The notes beneath the pieces are model-generated. The model searched no databases and was not told the DNA's origin. It saw nothing but the letters and a program-made list of their open reading frames with translations. Below are positions 16,831 to 24,753 of a stretch of DNA of 46,674 nt, piece by piece; within the stretch, counting starts at the first letter, position 1, and every line of letters begins with the position of its first letter. The DNA comes from JBCFBK01 sp038562555 (GTDB lineage Bacteria; Bacteroidota; Bacteroidia; Bacteroidales; Prolixibacteraceae): positions 1-46,674 of the forward strand of contig JBCFBK010000048.1 in NCBI GenBank assembly GCA_038562555.1, written 5' to 3'. The position numbers were made by a program, and so were the translations under genes.

Positions 16831-19614
16831 TTATTTCCTCCCGGTGAAGTTGAAGTATAGGACCAGGTCTTTTGAATATCTTTTTCTGCGGTTTGAATAA
16901 ATATTTTTCTGCCCCATCGGCCCCAGTGATTCCGGGTTCAGTATTTTTGTTCCGATAGGATTGATGCCGTGCATGAACGAAATATCGCCAGCAGGGAAAG
17001 GAGGAGCGACCCGGGGCGCGGTTGTGGCCGAAGCCGGTGCAGGTGTGAACAACCGGAGGAAAATATCTTCGGTGGCGGTGACGATATCAAAATCCTGCTC
17101 TTTTGAGCGGATTGTGGCCCAGTAAAAATTCCGGTGGTAACCTTTAAATTCCGGGTAGATATACCCGCTTTTGCCGGTAATGGTATTATTCCAGTCTTTT
17201 TCCCAGACATCCAGCCCGTTTCCCTTCATCCGGTTCTTCCATACCCGGTATGGTCCGTAGCCCATCCAGCGGACGCCTTTCACCAGGTCCTCGGGATAAC
17301 GGAAGCTTACCCCCATGAATGTTGTTTGTGAGGGCGGATCATATTTCACGTCCAGCCGGAGCCATCCGTTTGGAAAGAACGTCCAGCGCACCAGTTTCAT
17401 CGTTCCCTCATGGATTGCCTCCACCATATGATTGCCGTTTTGTTTATAATGATTCAGCGATTTGAAAGTCGTTTCCCCTTCGATCAATACCGGACCTCCG
17501 TTAAAACTGACAGCGCCTTTTGGATTCTCCACGGAACTGAGCAGACCGGTCGTTTTATCCCAGCTTACCTGAAGCTGATTGGCGGCTAAGGTGAGCCGTT
17601 TCTCGTCTTCCGTTACGCTGATCGTCCCTGCAGATTGTGCCGGAACAATCCGTTCAGCCAGTTGAGCCTGAAGGGTGACCGGCCAACTCCAGGTATAAAT
17701 CTCCCGTCCGAAACGGTCGGCAGCCGTGATATACAGCACATCGCTTTTTGTAAAGTCTTCAGGCAGGTCAAGCCGAAGGACACCTTTGTGGGTAGGTTTG
17801 ATGTCGGGAGAAGGAATGTCCGCTTCGTGATTAATGGTCCTCTTCATCGTTCCGGGGGTAGGGAGGCTAACCATCCGGTACCTGAATTGGCAGTCTTTCA
17901 GATTGGTGTAGTGATAGCGGTTTTCAACGATAAACTGCCCGTTAAATTGAGCTGTAATAAACCGCGTCTCAAAGAAGACAGGCGACCAGATTTCTCTGAC
18001 GGCATAAAAGCTGCCTTCTTTTTCCCGATAGGGACCGACAAGGCCATCCGGTGCGTGACTTCCATCGGTATCCAGCACTCCGTTTTTATCGTTCCGAAGA
18101 ATTCCCTGATCACAAAAGTCCCAGAGAAACCCTCCTGCCGATATAGGGTTATACCACATCTGATTCCAATAATCTTCAAGGCCGGCACCGTGGCCGCCGT
18201 CGTATAATCCGTGCAGAAATTCGGTGGGGAACACGACTTTGTTCCCGTGCTGGTGCACTCCGGTTCCGGTATCATAAGCCTGATAATGGTCGGTATCGGT
18301 TTCCCTGAAAACCTGATAGGGGTGAACCAGGGGACGTTTTTGAGGGTCAAGCTCATCGAACCAGTGATCGACTTCCTCATTCCATCCATCTTCATTCCCA
18401 TTATTCCAGATCACGATAGAAGGATGATTGATATCCCTGAAGATCATCTCATGGGCGAGTTTCGAACCGATTTCGGTATCGTACGATTTCTGCCAGCCTG
18501 AAAGCTCGTCGAGAACAAACAATCCCAGCGAATCGCAGGCATCGAGGAAATGTATATCGGCAGGATAGTTGCAGCAGCGCACGGCATTCATGTTCATGTC
18601 TTTGATCAGGTTAATGTCGTCGATACTGAGTTGCTTACTGGTGGTCCTTCCCGAGGTGGGCCAGAAAGAAAAGCGGCTGACTCCCTTGAATTTTATTTTG
18701 ACGTCGTTTACATAGATCCCGTCGCGGGCACGCAGTTCGACAGTTCTGAAGCCAAAACGTTCAGTGACCCGGTGAAGAATGCCATCACTTCCGGCTAAGG
18801 AGACCTCCAGCAGATATAACGCCGGGTTCTCGGGCGTCCACGTTTGAATATCCGTCAACTGTGTTTCCAGATGAACCTGACCGGCTTTGCCGGCAAGCTG
18901 TGCGTAAAAAGGATCGCCTACAGGTTGATTTGCCAGGGTTTTTACCTGTGCCTGAACTTTCGTGGCCTTGCAGCTCCCTGAAAGGTAGATATCTGCTTTA
19001 AGACGGCCATCTGCTTCAGCAGCCAGCGCAATGCGTTCGATGTTCTCTTTGGGTTTGGCCTCGAGGTAAACCGGCCTGAAAATCCCGCCGAAAATCCAGT
19101 AATCACCCCGACGCTCGGCATTATTGACCGATTCATTTGCAGAGTGTTTTGAAACGGTTACTTCCAGCAGATTTTCCTTCCCGAAATGAAGGAGCTTGCT
19201 GACATCGTACAGGAACTGGTAATAGGCTCCCTGATGAAAGGGCCCTGCCGGTTTTCCGTTGACCTTCACCTCGGTATCGGTCATCGATCCTTCGAAAACG
19301 ATCCGAACTGCTTTTGATTTCCAGTTGACCGGAACCGAAAAGCGGTAACGGTACAAGCCTTTTTCCATTCCCCGCTTTTCATCTGCATCATGCCCGTAGT
19401 TAAAGGTGCCGAAACCTTCGCATTCCCAGTTGGAAGGGACCGGGATGGTGGTCCATTTTCCTGAATTTCTGCCGTCTGTGCAGAAGAACTCCCAGTTTAC
19501 CCGGTGATCTTTATCCGTGCCGCTCAGGTACTGTTTTTCGGTTTGCTGTGCCGATAATGTCGCTGTCAGAAACAGCCCCGCCAGAACCAGCATGGTGGCG
19601 TTTACGATCTTCAT
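16831..19614 (-). CDS. Glycoside hydrolase family 2 enzyme (beta-galactosidase-like)
   Basis: A 927-residue secreted enzyme with a signal peptide ending near LSAQ (residue 23). It has the GH2 order: sugar-binding jelly-roll (about 30-185, with PSNWECEGFGTFNYG), an Ig-like domain (to about 290) and a TIM barrel (about 295-560). Catalytic positions are the acid/base Glu408 in WNNGNEDGWN and a likely nucleophile Glu465 in FPTEFLHG. A C-terminal beta-sandwich region follows (WSWPVTLQ and PYRVWKNRMKGN), as in large beta-galactosidases. A TTG at 19632 would overlap the preceding stop; I prefer the ATG at 19614 because it opens the signal peptide. It lies 14 nt after the TIM-barrel isomerase gene. 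The exact glycosidic bond is not predictable. Confidence 0.88.
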   Translation of the reverse strand: MKIVNATMLVLAGLFLTATLSAQQTEKQYLSGTDKDHRVNWEFFCTDGRNSGKWTTIPVPSNWECEGFGTFNYGHDADEKRGMEKGLYRYRFSVPVNWKSKAVRIVFEGSMTDTEVKVNGKPAGPFHQGAYYQFLYDVSKLLHFGKENLLEVTVSKHSANESVNNAERRGDYWIFGGIFRPVYLEAKPKENIERIALAAEADGRLKADIYLSGSCKATKVQAQVKTLANQPVGDPFYAQLAGKAGQVHLETQLTDIQTWTPENPALYLLEVSLAGSDGILHRVTERFGFRTVELRARDGIYVNDVKIKFKGVSRFSFWPTSGRTTSKQLSIDDINLIKDMNMNAVRCCNYPADIHFLDACDSLGLFVLDELSGWQKSYDTEIGSKLAHEMIFRDINHPSIVIWNNGNEDGWNEEVDHWFDELDPQKRPLVHPYQVFRETDTDHYQAYDTGTGVHQHGNKVVFPTEFLHGLYDGGHGAGLEDYWNQMWYNPISAGGFLWDFCDQGILRNDKNGVLDTDGSHAPDGLVGPYREKEGSFYAVREIWSPVFFETRFITAQFNGQFIVENRYHYTNLKDCQFRYRMVSLPTPGTMKRTINHEADIPSPDIKPTHKGVLRLDLPEDFTKSDVLYITAADRFGREIYTWSWPVTLQAQLAERIVPAQSAGTISVTEDEKRLTLAANQLQVSWDKTTGLLSSVENPKGAVSFNGGPVLIEGETTFKSLNHYKQNGNHMVEAIHEGTMKLVRWTFFPNGWLRLDVKYDPPSQTTFMGVSFRYPEDLVKGVRWMGYGPYRVWKNRMKGNGLDVWEKDWNNTITGKSGYIYPEFKGYHRNFYWATIRSKEQDFDIVTATEDIFLRLFTPAPASATTAPRVAPPFPAGDISFMHGINPIGTKILNPESLGPMGQKNIYSNRRKRYSKDLVLYFNFTGRK

Positions 19615-19628
19615 CTTCAGAATATTTT

Positions 19629-20504
19629 TCAAACGGACTGGCAGAGCTGATTGAATAAGGCCAGTTGTTCCTTCAGCGCCTTAACCTTCTCGGGCGGATT
19701 GGTACCACCCTCCAGGAGGATCCAGCCTTTGTATTTTTCTTCAGCCAGGAGTTTGAACAGCTCGGGATAGGGATAATCCGGACTGTTTAATTCATGCACA
19801 TGCGTGGTGTCGCCCAGCCACTTTTTTACCAGATTAAAATTTTCTTCCAGCCCGGGAGGCAGCAGGTCTGTTTTGTTGCAGTTCCAGCACATTTTTACAT
19901 TCGGTTCAGTAACCTGGTCAAAAATGGCTTTCATATTGGGCAGTTCCTGTGTAATGGGGCCGTGAACTTCAACCCGGATCAACTGATTGAAATCCTGTGC
20001 AAACTTCCCTACTTCATTCAGGGATGCCGCGATCTGCGCAATTGTTTTTTCTTTTTCCACTTCGGCGGGTAGGGTATTGGGCTTGACCTTAATACCGGTA
20101 GCGCCAATATCACTGCAAAGCCGGATGTATTCTTTGGTTTGATCAATGTTCATCCGTAATTTTGCGGGATCCGGGCTGTGGTATTCGAAATTGGAGCCGT
20201 AGCCTACACAGGTAATGCCACTATCCCCAAATTGCTTTCTTACTTCCAGCCGTTGGGTGACATTCATGTTCGTTTCCACCCGATGGGCATGGCGGGTACG
20301 CAGTTCGACCCCTTCGATGCCGGCAGCCGTGCAGTTTGCGATCAGGGCCGGAACATCCCAGCTTTTTCCCCATTCATAGGTGACCAGTCCGAACTTCATT
20401 TTCGACCGCTTCGGCTTTTCCACCGAATATAACGGGTTGACCAGGGTCATACCGATGCCAGTGACTCCGGCGATCTTCAGGAATTGTCTCCGGTTGTTTT
20501 TCAT
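19629..20504 (-). CDS. Tat-signal sugar isomerase/epimerase-like TIM barrel (candidate 3-keto-glycoside lyase)
   Basis: A 291-residue protein with a twin-arginine-type signal (NRRQFLK, then a hydrophobic stretch to about residue 27), so probably exported folded. The body is an AP-endonuclease-2/xylose-isomerase-like TIM barrel with ELRTRHAH (Glu67), YHSPDPAKLRMNI, TGIKVKPN, a likely metal site at VEVHGP and VHELN, and a closing Glu in LLEGG. The ELRT-HAH and HSPDP patterns match the subfamily I recall for Bacteroides proteins reported to cleave 3-keto-glycosides by elimination. Its neighbours fit that route: two Gfo/Idh/MocA oxidoreductases upstream that could make the 3-keto sugar. Function is inferred; a conventional sugar epimerase or isomerase is the alternative. 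Confidence 0.72.
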   Translation of the reverse strand: MKNNRRQFLKIAGVTGIGMTLVNPLYSVEKPKRSKMKFGLVTYEWGKSWDVPALIANCTAAGIEGVELRTRHAHRVETNMNVTQRLEVRKQFGDSGITCVGYGSNFEYHSPDPAKLRMNIDQTKEYIRLCSDIGATGIKVKPNTLPAEVEKEKTIAQIAASLNEVGKFAQDFNQLIRVEVHGPITQELPNMKAIFDQVTEPNVKMCWNCNKTDLLPPGLEENFNLVKKWLGDTTHVHELNSPDYPYPELFKLLAEEKYKGWILLEGGTNPPEKVKALKEQLALFNQLCQSV

Positions 20505-20534
20505 ATGCGTGGTTTTTCAGGGTTAGTATAAATG

Positions 20535-21281
20535 CTAGTTGGTTTCTTTGGGTTTATTATTAGGATTGATGAGCTTCGGTTTAGGACGGATGATTTCGAT
20601 ATTCATTTCGTCGAAAACCTCTTTTGCAGTCGTGATCCCATCGCCGGCGGGTTCCACCCTGATTTCTCCGTTTTCGAAGAGCGATTGCCCGGCCAGGCTG
20701 AAATCGAATTTCAAACCCTCATCAGCGGTGAGTTCGCTTTTAAACAACAGGGCGGGCTGGCCGTTACTGAATTCGTCGACCTCCAGACTCTCGATGTCCT
20801 GTTCCGGATAGGCGTCATTATAATCTCCGGCCAGGTTCATTTCAATCCAGCAGATCCATCGTGATCCGGGTGTAACTTCAGCACGCACCGAAAAATAATC
20901 GTCTTTCGGCGTGGCTCCGGTAATGGCCGAAACCGATTCTTCGTCTTTATCAGCGGTTTGTGTCTGGTCCTTTCCCTTAAATAATTGTGTCCATCGGGGA
21001 AGGGCTACCGGAACATCGGCTTTCCCTTCCCAATCGCCGGCTCCGGCGCGCCGGGTAACAAAAACAGTCTGGCATTTGCCTGTTTTGATGTTTTCCAGCC
21101 AGATGGCAAACTGGGGTGGTTCGGCAAAGGTGGAGGCGTAAATGGCTTCCTGATTCTGCCTGATATTCACCTGTATCTGGGTGCGGCCCCTTGTTTTGAT
21201 GATGATTACTGCTGCTGTCGTCATAACGGCAAGCAACAGAACCAGGGCCAGGTAAATGATCTTTTTTCGCGGCTTGTTCAT
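20535..21281 (-). CDS. Unrecognised single-pass membrane protein, possibly DUF2271-like
   Basis: A 248-residue protein with one N-terminal membrane segment (about 8-28, IIYLALVLLLAVMTTAAVIII) preceded by basic residues, so the bulk is probably periplasmic. The body has PPQFAIWLENIKTGKCQTVFVTRRAG, an acidic linker and SAITGATPKDDYFSVRAEV. This pattern resembles secreted DUF2271-type proteins, in which a W/VTRR segment is followed by AVTGATP. The C-terminus is Pro/Lys/Asn-rich. I see no catalytic motif. It lies between an oxidoreductase (22 nt upstream) and the TIM-barrel isomerase (30 nt downstream), so it is probably part of the same module; a structural, binding or hydratase role cannot be told apart. 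Confidence 0.55.
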   Translation of the reverse strand: MNKPRKKIIYLALVLLLAVMTTAAVIIIKTRGRTQIQVNIRQNQEAIYASTFAEPPQFAIWLENIKTGKCQTVFVTRRAGAGDWEGKADVPVALPRWTQLFKGKDQTQTADKDEESVSAITGATPKDDYFSVRAEVTPGSRWICWIEMNLAGDYNDAYPEQDIESLEVDEFSNGQPALLFKSELTADEGLKFDFSLAGQSLFENGEIRVEPAGDGITTAKEVFDEMNIEIIRPKPKLINPNNKPKETN

Positions 21282-21303
21282 ATTTGTCTTTCTCTCTTCT
21301 TAT

Positions 21304-22581
21304 CTATACGACTTCGGGCAGGGTGTAGGGCGCCCGGTACTGACCCTTTGATAATTCGTTGGCAAGCGGTGAATTGGTAAATTCCTCTTTTACAGGATCG
21401 AAAAGCAGTTTCTTTTCTCCTGTGCGGTAGGCGAGGTTTGCCATATGAATGAGACATGAACTGATATGTCCTTGTAGAATGGGGGCATTCGGTTCCTTGC
21501 CAGTCCGGATGCAAGCAATAAAGTCCTGCACATGTGCGGCATCGGGGAAATAGCCATGTTCCTGAGCGACTAATCCTCCTTCGTGTCCGAATACCTGCCA
21601 TCCGCCGCCCATAATTTCGAGGAACATGACGCCTTCTGTGCCATAGATCTCAACTCTCGTGCTGCACAGACGCCAGTCAGGATATTTTTCTCCCATGCGG
21701 ATTTCCGGTCCCGATTTGGTCATGTAATCGCCGAACACGGCACTTTCGCAGGTCATTGAAAAGTGATCGAATTCGAAGGTAATGGCCTGCATATCGGGAA
21801 TATCACGTTTGTCATCGTAGAGGATCCGTCCCCCGGCACAATATACCGCATGGGGATGCCCGGGATCGGAAAGGACCATGCGGGTCATGTCGACCACATG
21901 GGCCGTCATGGCCATTTGAAGTCCGGGTGAGTATTCCCACCAGTCGTAAGGGGCTTTGTGCCGGCTGACGGTATACGGTTGGTTGCTTGCCGGCCCCAGC
22001 CACATGTCCCAGTTCAACCCCTTCGGGACTTCGCTTTCGGGTTTCAGGGACCAGGGTTTCGGCCCGGGCAGCAGGCAGTATGCTTTTACATGCCATACCG
22101 TTCCGAGCTTTCCGCTGCTAATATAGTCTCTGGCATTGAAGAGGTAGTTCGCGCTACGGTTTTGAGTTCCGCATTGCACCACCCGCCCGTATTTTTGTGT
22201 TGCCTCGATCATTTTTTGGCCTTCCTGGACGTTCATGGAAACCACTTTTTCGACGAAGGCATGCTTTCCTGCCTGGCAGGCCCGGATCATAGCCAGGGCG
22301 TGCCAATGCTCGGGTGTGGCAATAACCACGGCATCCACATCCCGGTCGTCATACACCTCGCGCATGTCTTCCACGCTTAATGGCTCGAATCCCTGTTTGG
22401 CTGCGAGTTCCTTTTTTGCACGGCCGCCCCGGCTTGCATCTACATCACAGATATATTTTACCTGAACATTATCACAGTGTTTATAAAAATCCAGGATCAG
22501 ACTGGTTCCTCTTCCCCCTGCGCCGATAAGTCCTAATACGACTTTATCGTTCGCTCCTTTTATCGCTGCTGTTGTAATCAT
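21304..22581 (-). CDS. Gfo/Idh/MocA family oxidoreductase, no export signal
   Basis: A 425-residue NAD(P)-dependent oxidoreductase. The Rossmann motif GLIGAGGRG lies at 17-25, Asp47 is positioned to bind the adenosine ribose (CDVD), ATPEHWHA is at 88-95 and the catalytic Lys112 is in VEKVVS. The C-terminal domain has HVVD (His228, Asp231) and RVEIYGTEG. Relatives usually carry a Tat signal that ends just before the ANDK segment. Here the protein opens with MITTAAIKGANDK and an in-frame TAA lies five codons upstream, so no longer N-terminus is possible. It may act in the cytoplasm or be carried out by the Tat-signal partner encoded 38 nt upstream. The likely reaction is oxidation of a sugar hydroxyl, possibly at C3. 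Confidence 0.85.
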   Translation of the reverse strand: MITTAAIKGANDKVVLGLIGAGGRGTSLILDFYKHCDNVQVKYICDVDASRGGRAKKELAAKQGFEPLSVEDMREVYDDRDVDAVVIATPEHWHALAMIRACQAGKHAFVEKVVSMNVQEGQKMIEATQKYGRVVQCGTQNRSANYLFNARDYISSGKLGTVWHVKAYCLLPGPKPWSLKPESEVPKGLNWDMWLGPASNQPYTVSRHKAPYDWWEYSPGLQMAMTAHVVDMTRMVLSDPGHPHAVYCAGGRILYDDKRDIPDMQAITFEFDHFSMTCESAVFGDYMTKSGPEIRMGEKYPDWRLCSTRVEIYGTEGVMFLEIMGGGWQVFGHEGGLVAQEHGYFPDAAHVQDFIACIRTGKEPNAPILQGHISSCLIHMANLAYRTGEKKLLFDPVKEEFTNSPLANELSKGQYRAPYTLPEVV

Positions 22582-22619
22582 CTTTTCTTTCCGTTAGTTT
22601 GGTCTTTTTGAATTCAGGT

Positions 22620-23960
22620 TTAAATCCCGCCGGGGATGCTATAGCGGCATTTCAGCAGGTTATTTGCCTCCTGGTCTTCTGTAAATTCTTCTTTTTCAGG
22701 GTTAAATGCCAGTTGCCGGTTGCCGGTCCGGTAAGCAATATTTCCCATATGCACCAGCATAGCACTTAAATGCCCCTGATCGACGGGAGCACTCAGGTTT
22801 TTTTTGTTTTTGCGGTTTTCAATAAAGTTTTGAAGGTGGGCCTGATCAGCGGGTTGTCCTTGTTCCTGCGCGATGATTTTACCTCCTGCGCCGATCACCT
22901 GCCAGCCGGTTCCATGAAGACCGATGTACATTAAACCGTTGGTGCCGTAAATTTCAACCCGTTCAGCCACACGAGGCCAATTCAATGCCGTTTCGGGATT
23001 TAAGGAACCCGGGTGTGTTTTGTTTTTCAAATAGGGAACGGACACGCTGCTTTCACAGGTTAAGGTAAATGGACCGTAGTTGTAGGTGATTGCCTGGAAC
23101 TGCGGTACCTCTTTTGGGAAGCTCGCAAGCGGACTGCTTCCACAGCAGTAGACATCTTTCGGTGAGTCGGGATCGCCGGCTACCATCCTGGCCAGGTCCA
23201 GCGCATTGCTGGCGGAATAACCAAGGTGACCCTGGCTGAAATCCCAATAATTGGTCCATCCGGGGCAATCACCGCTACGGAGCGCTTCACTGACAACCGG
23301 GCGGCGGGGGATGGGACCCAGCCATGCTGCCCAGCTTGAGGTTTCAGGGATGGATGAATCGGTCGGAATACCCGGACAAGCGCATCCCCTCAGACTATAG
23401 GTTTTAATGTGGACGATCTGTCCCAGTTGCCCGCCGGAAATATAGTCCCGGGCCGACATGCAGTAGGCTGCGCTCCGGTGTTGAAACCCGGTCTGGAGTG
23501 CAGTATGAAACTTCCTGACCGCCTGTTTCAGGTTGTGTCCTTCTTCGGCAGTGAGTGAGGGCAACGTCTCGAGGTAGACGTCTTTCCCGGCCTCGCAGGC
23601 TTTAACAGCGGCCAGCGCATTCCAATGCAAAGGGGTGGCAATAATCACGGTATTGACCTCTTTGTCTGTAAAAAGATCGTTCATGTCCTGCTTTAATCCG
23701 GGTATGTATCCCAGCTTCTTTTTTACCAGGTCGACGGCTTTTTCTCCGCGGGTCTGGTCAATGTCGCATACATACCTGATCTGATATCCCGCCGGGATCG
23801 CACATAGTTGTTCCAGTAGCTGGATTCCCCGCTGCCCGCAACCGATCAATCCGATAACCGCATCTCCCTCAAACAGGGAACAGGAGGAAAGCGTGTTTGT
23901 GGCTGTGGCGGCACCCGCAGCGCCTATTAAGGTATTGTAAATGAAATCTCTTCTTCGCAT
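22620..23960 (-). CDS. Gfo/Idh/MocA-like protein with Tat/lipoprotein signal and altered catalytic residues
   Basis: A 446-residue paralogue of the next gene. The N-terminus is RRRDF plus a hydrophobic stretch ending SSC (Cys27), which reads as a combined Tat and lipoprotein signal. The nucleotide-binding motif GLIGCGQRG (37-45) and CDID are kept. The position of the usual catalytic Lys (EKP) is Thr132 in YLETLPS, and the His seen in the paralogue (HVVD) is Asn252 in SNALD. This suggests a non-catalytic or functionally changed subunit. Both proteins share the late motif QGHLS/QGHIS followed by HMGNIAYRTG or HMANLAYRTG. It is the first gene after the strong hairpin at 24001-24037. Confidence 0.82.
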   Translation of the reverse strand: MRRRDFIYNTLIGAAGAATATNTLSSCSLFEGDAVIGLIGCGQRGIQLLEQLCAIPAGYQIRYVCDIDQTRGEKAVDLVKKKLGYIPGLKQDMNDLFTDKEVNTVIIATPLHWNALAAVKACEAGKDVYLETLPSLTAEEGHNLKQAVRKFHTALQTGFQHRSAAYCMSARDYISGGQLGQIVHIKTYSLRGCACPGIPTDSSIPETSSWAAWLGPIPRRPVVSEALRSGDCPGWTNYWDFSQGHLGYSASNALDLARMVAGDPDSPKDVYCCGSSPLASFPKEVPQFQAITYNYGPFTLTCESSVSVPYLKNKTHPGSLNPETALNWPRVAERVEIYGTNGLMYIGLHGTGWQVIGAGGKIIAQEQGQPADQAHLQNFIENRKNKKNLSAPVDQGHLSAMLVHMGNIAYRTGNRQLAFNPEKEEFTEDQEANNLLKCRYSIPGGI

Positions 23961-24000
23961 AATCCTTGCTTTTTCAGATCCTTTTTACCGAAATGAAGCC

Positions 24001-24037
24001 AAAGAAAACCCATGCGTTATGTGCATGGGTTTTCTTT
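24001..24037. terminator. Strong bidirectional terminator/attenuator hairpin inside PUL 2
   Basis: A perfect 15-bp inverted repeat: AAAGAAAACCCATGC (24001-24015), a 7-nt loop, then GCATGGGTTTTCTTT (24023-24037). The AT-rich outer arm gives a U-rich tail on both strands. It lies 17 nt after the DUF3823 stop and 41 nt before the oxidoreductase pair. No clear promoter follows, so it may act as a partial terminator that keeps SusCD levels above enzyme levels. Confidence 0.85.
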
Positions 24038-24053
24038 TTATACCTGAAATAAA

Positions 24054-24732
24054 TCAGGGAGTTGTTACGATCAACTGATCACTGTAATTGAAGGCACTTG
24101 CGCCGGTGGCTTTTGCGCCGATACGGATAAAGTACTTTGTAGCGGTGGTAAGACCTGTTATTGAAGCAATGCCTGAAGTAGCGCTCAAGGTCACTTTTTT
24201 TCGTATCATAGTTTGGACCGCTACCGGTAGAAGCGTTGGGATAAGGGACTGTGCTGCAGTAAACTTCTTTTGTTGCGGCAGTCTTTCCGTCATTGCCAAC
24301 GATGCTGTAATTGATCTTGATCTCTGTTGCAGTAGCTGTCCCGTTCAGGGTCGGCGGTGCAATGGTCAGAAACGGCGTTACCGTGAAATTATGCTCCACC
24401 TGCTGATTCCCGGTTAAATCGATCGCAACTTCATCGACCGGAAAAACAGGACCTTCAACACGCACGGTGTACTTTTTGGGATATAGTTTCAGATTGGCAA
24501 ATGTTCCGTCACCTTTTACGCGCATATCCATCGATACTTCGTCGCCTTCACCCAGTGCGCGGATCATAAAGCCACCGCTGGCAATGTCTCCCGGAACGAT
24601 ATTGCCGTTTTGGTCAACGATCTTTCCATAAATCCCTCCGTCAAAACCGAAGTCGGTGATAGGCTCGTTGCACGCATTTCCGAGTGTTAGCAGGACCAGG
24701 AAAGCGGATATGATATAATAAGTTGTCTTCAT
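24054..24732 (-). pseudogene. DUF3823 PUL lipoprotein, frameshifted in an A7 run
   Basis: The gene encodes a lipoprotein (GNAC, Cys21) with the DUF3823 N-terminal pattern (GGIYGKIVDQNGNIVPG, then KLYPKKYTVRVEGPVFP). A fibronectin-like C-terminal part follows. Members sit beside SusD and are thought to bind glycans at the cell surface. In the minus-strand A7 run (T7 on the plus strand, about 24195-24201) the frame breaks: the upstream frame continues as SDLERYF to a stop at 24079. Removing one A joins it to VTLSATSGIASITGLT, a normal domain end with stop at 24054. It may be a sequencing error in a homopolymer, a real inactivation, or a site where polymerase slippage restores the product. It lies 21 nt after the SusD gene. 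Confidence 0.75.
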
Positions 24733-24753
24733 ACGATACTGTTTTTTTGCTGA

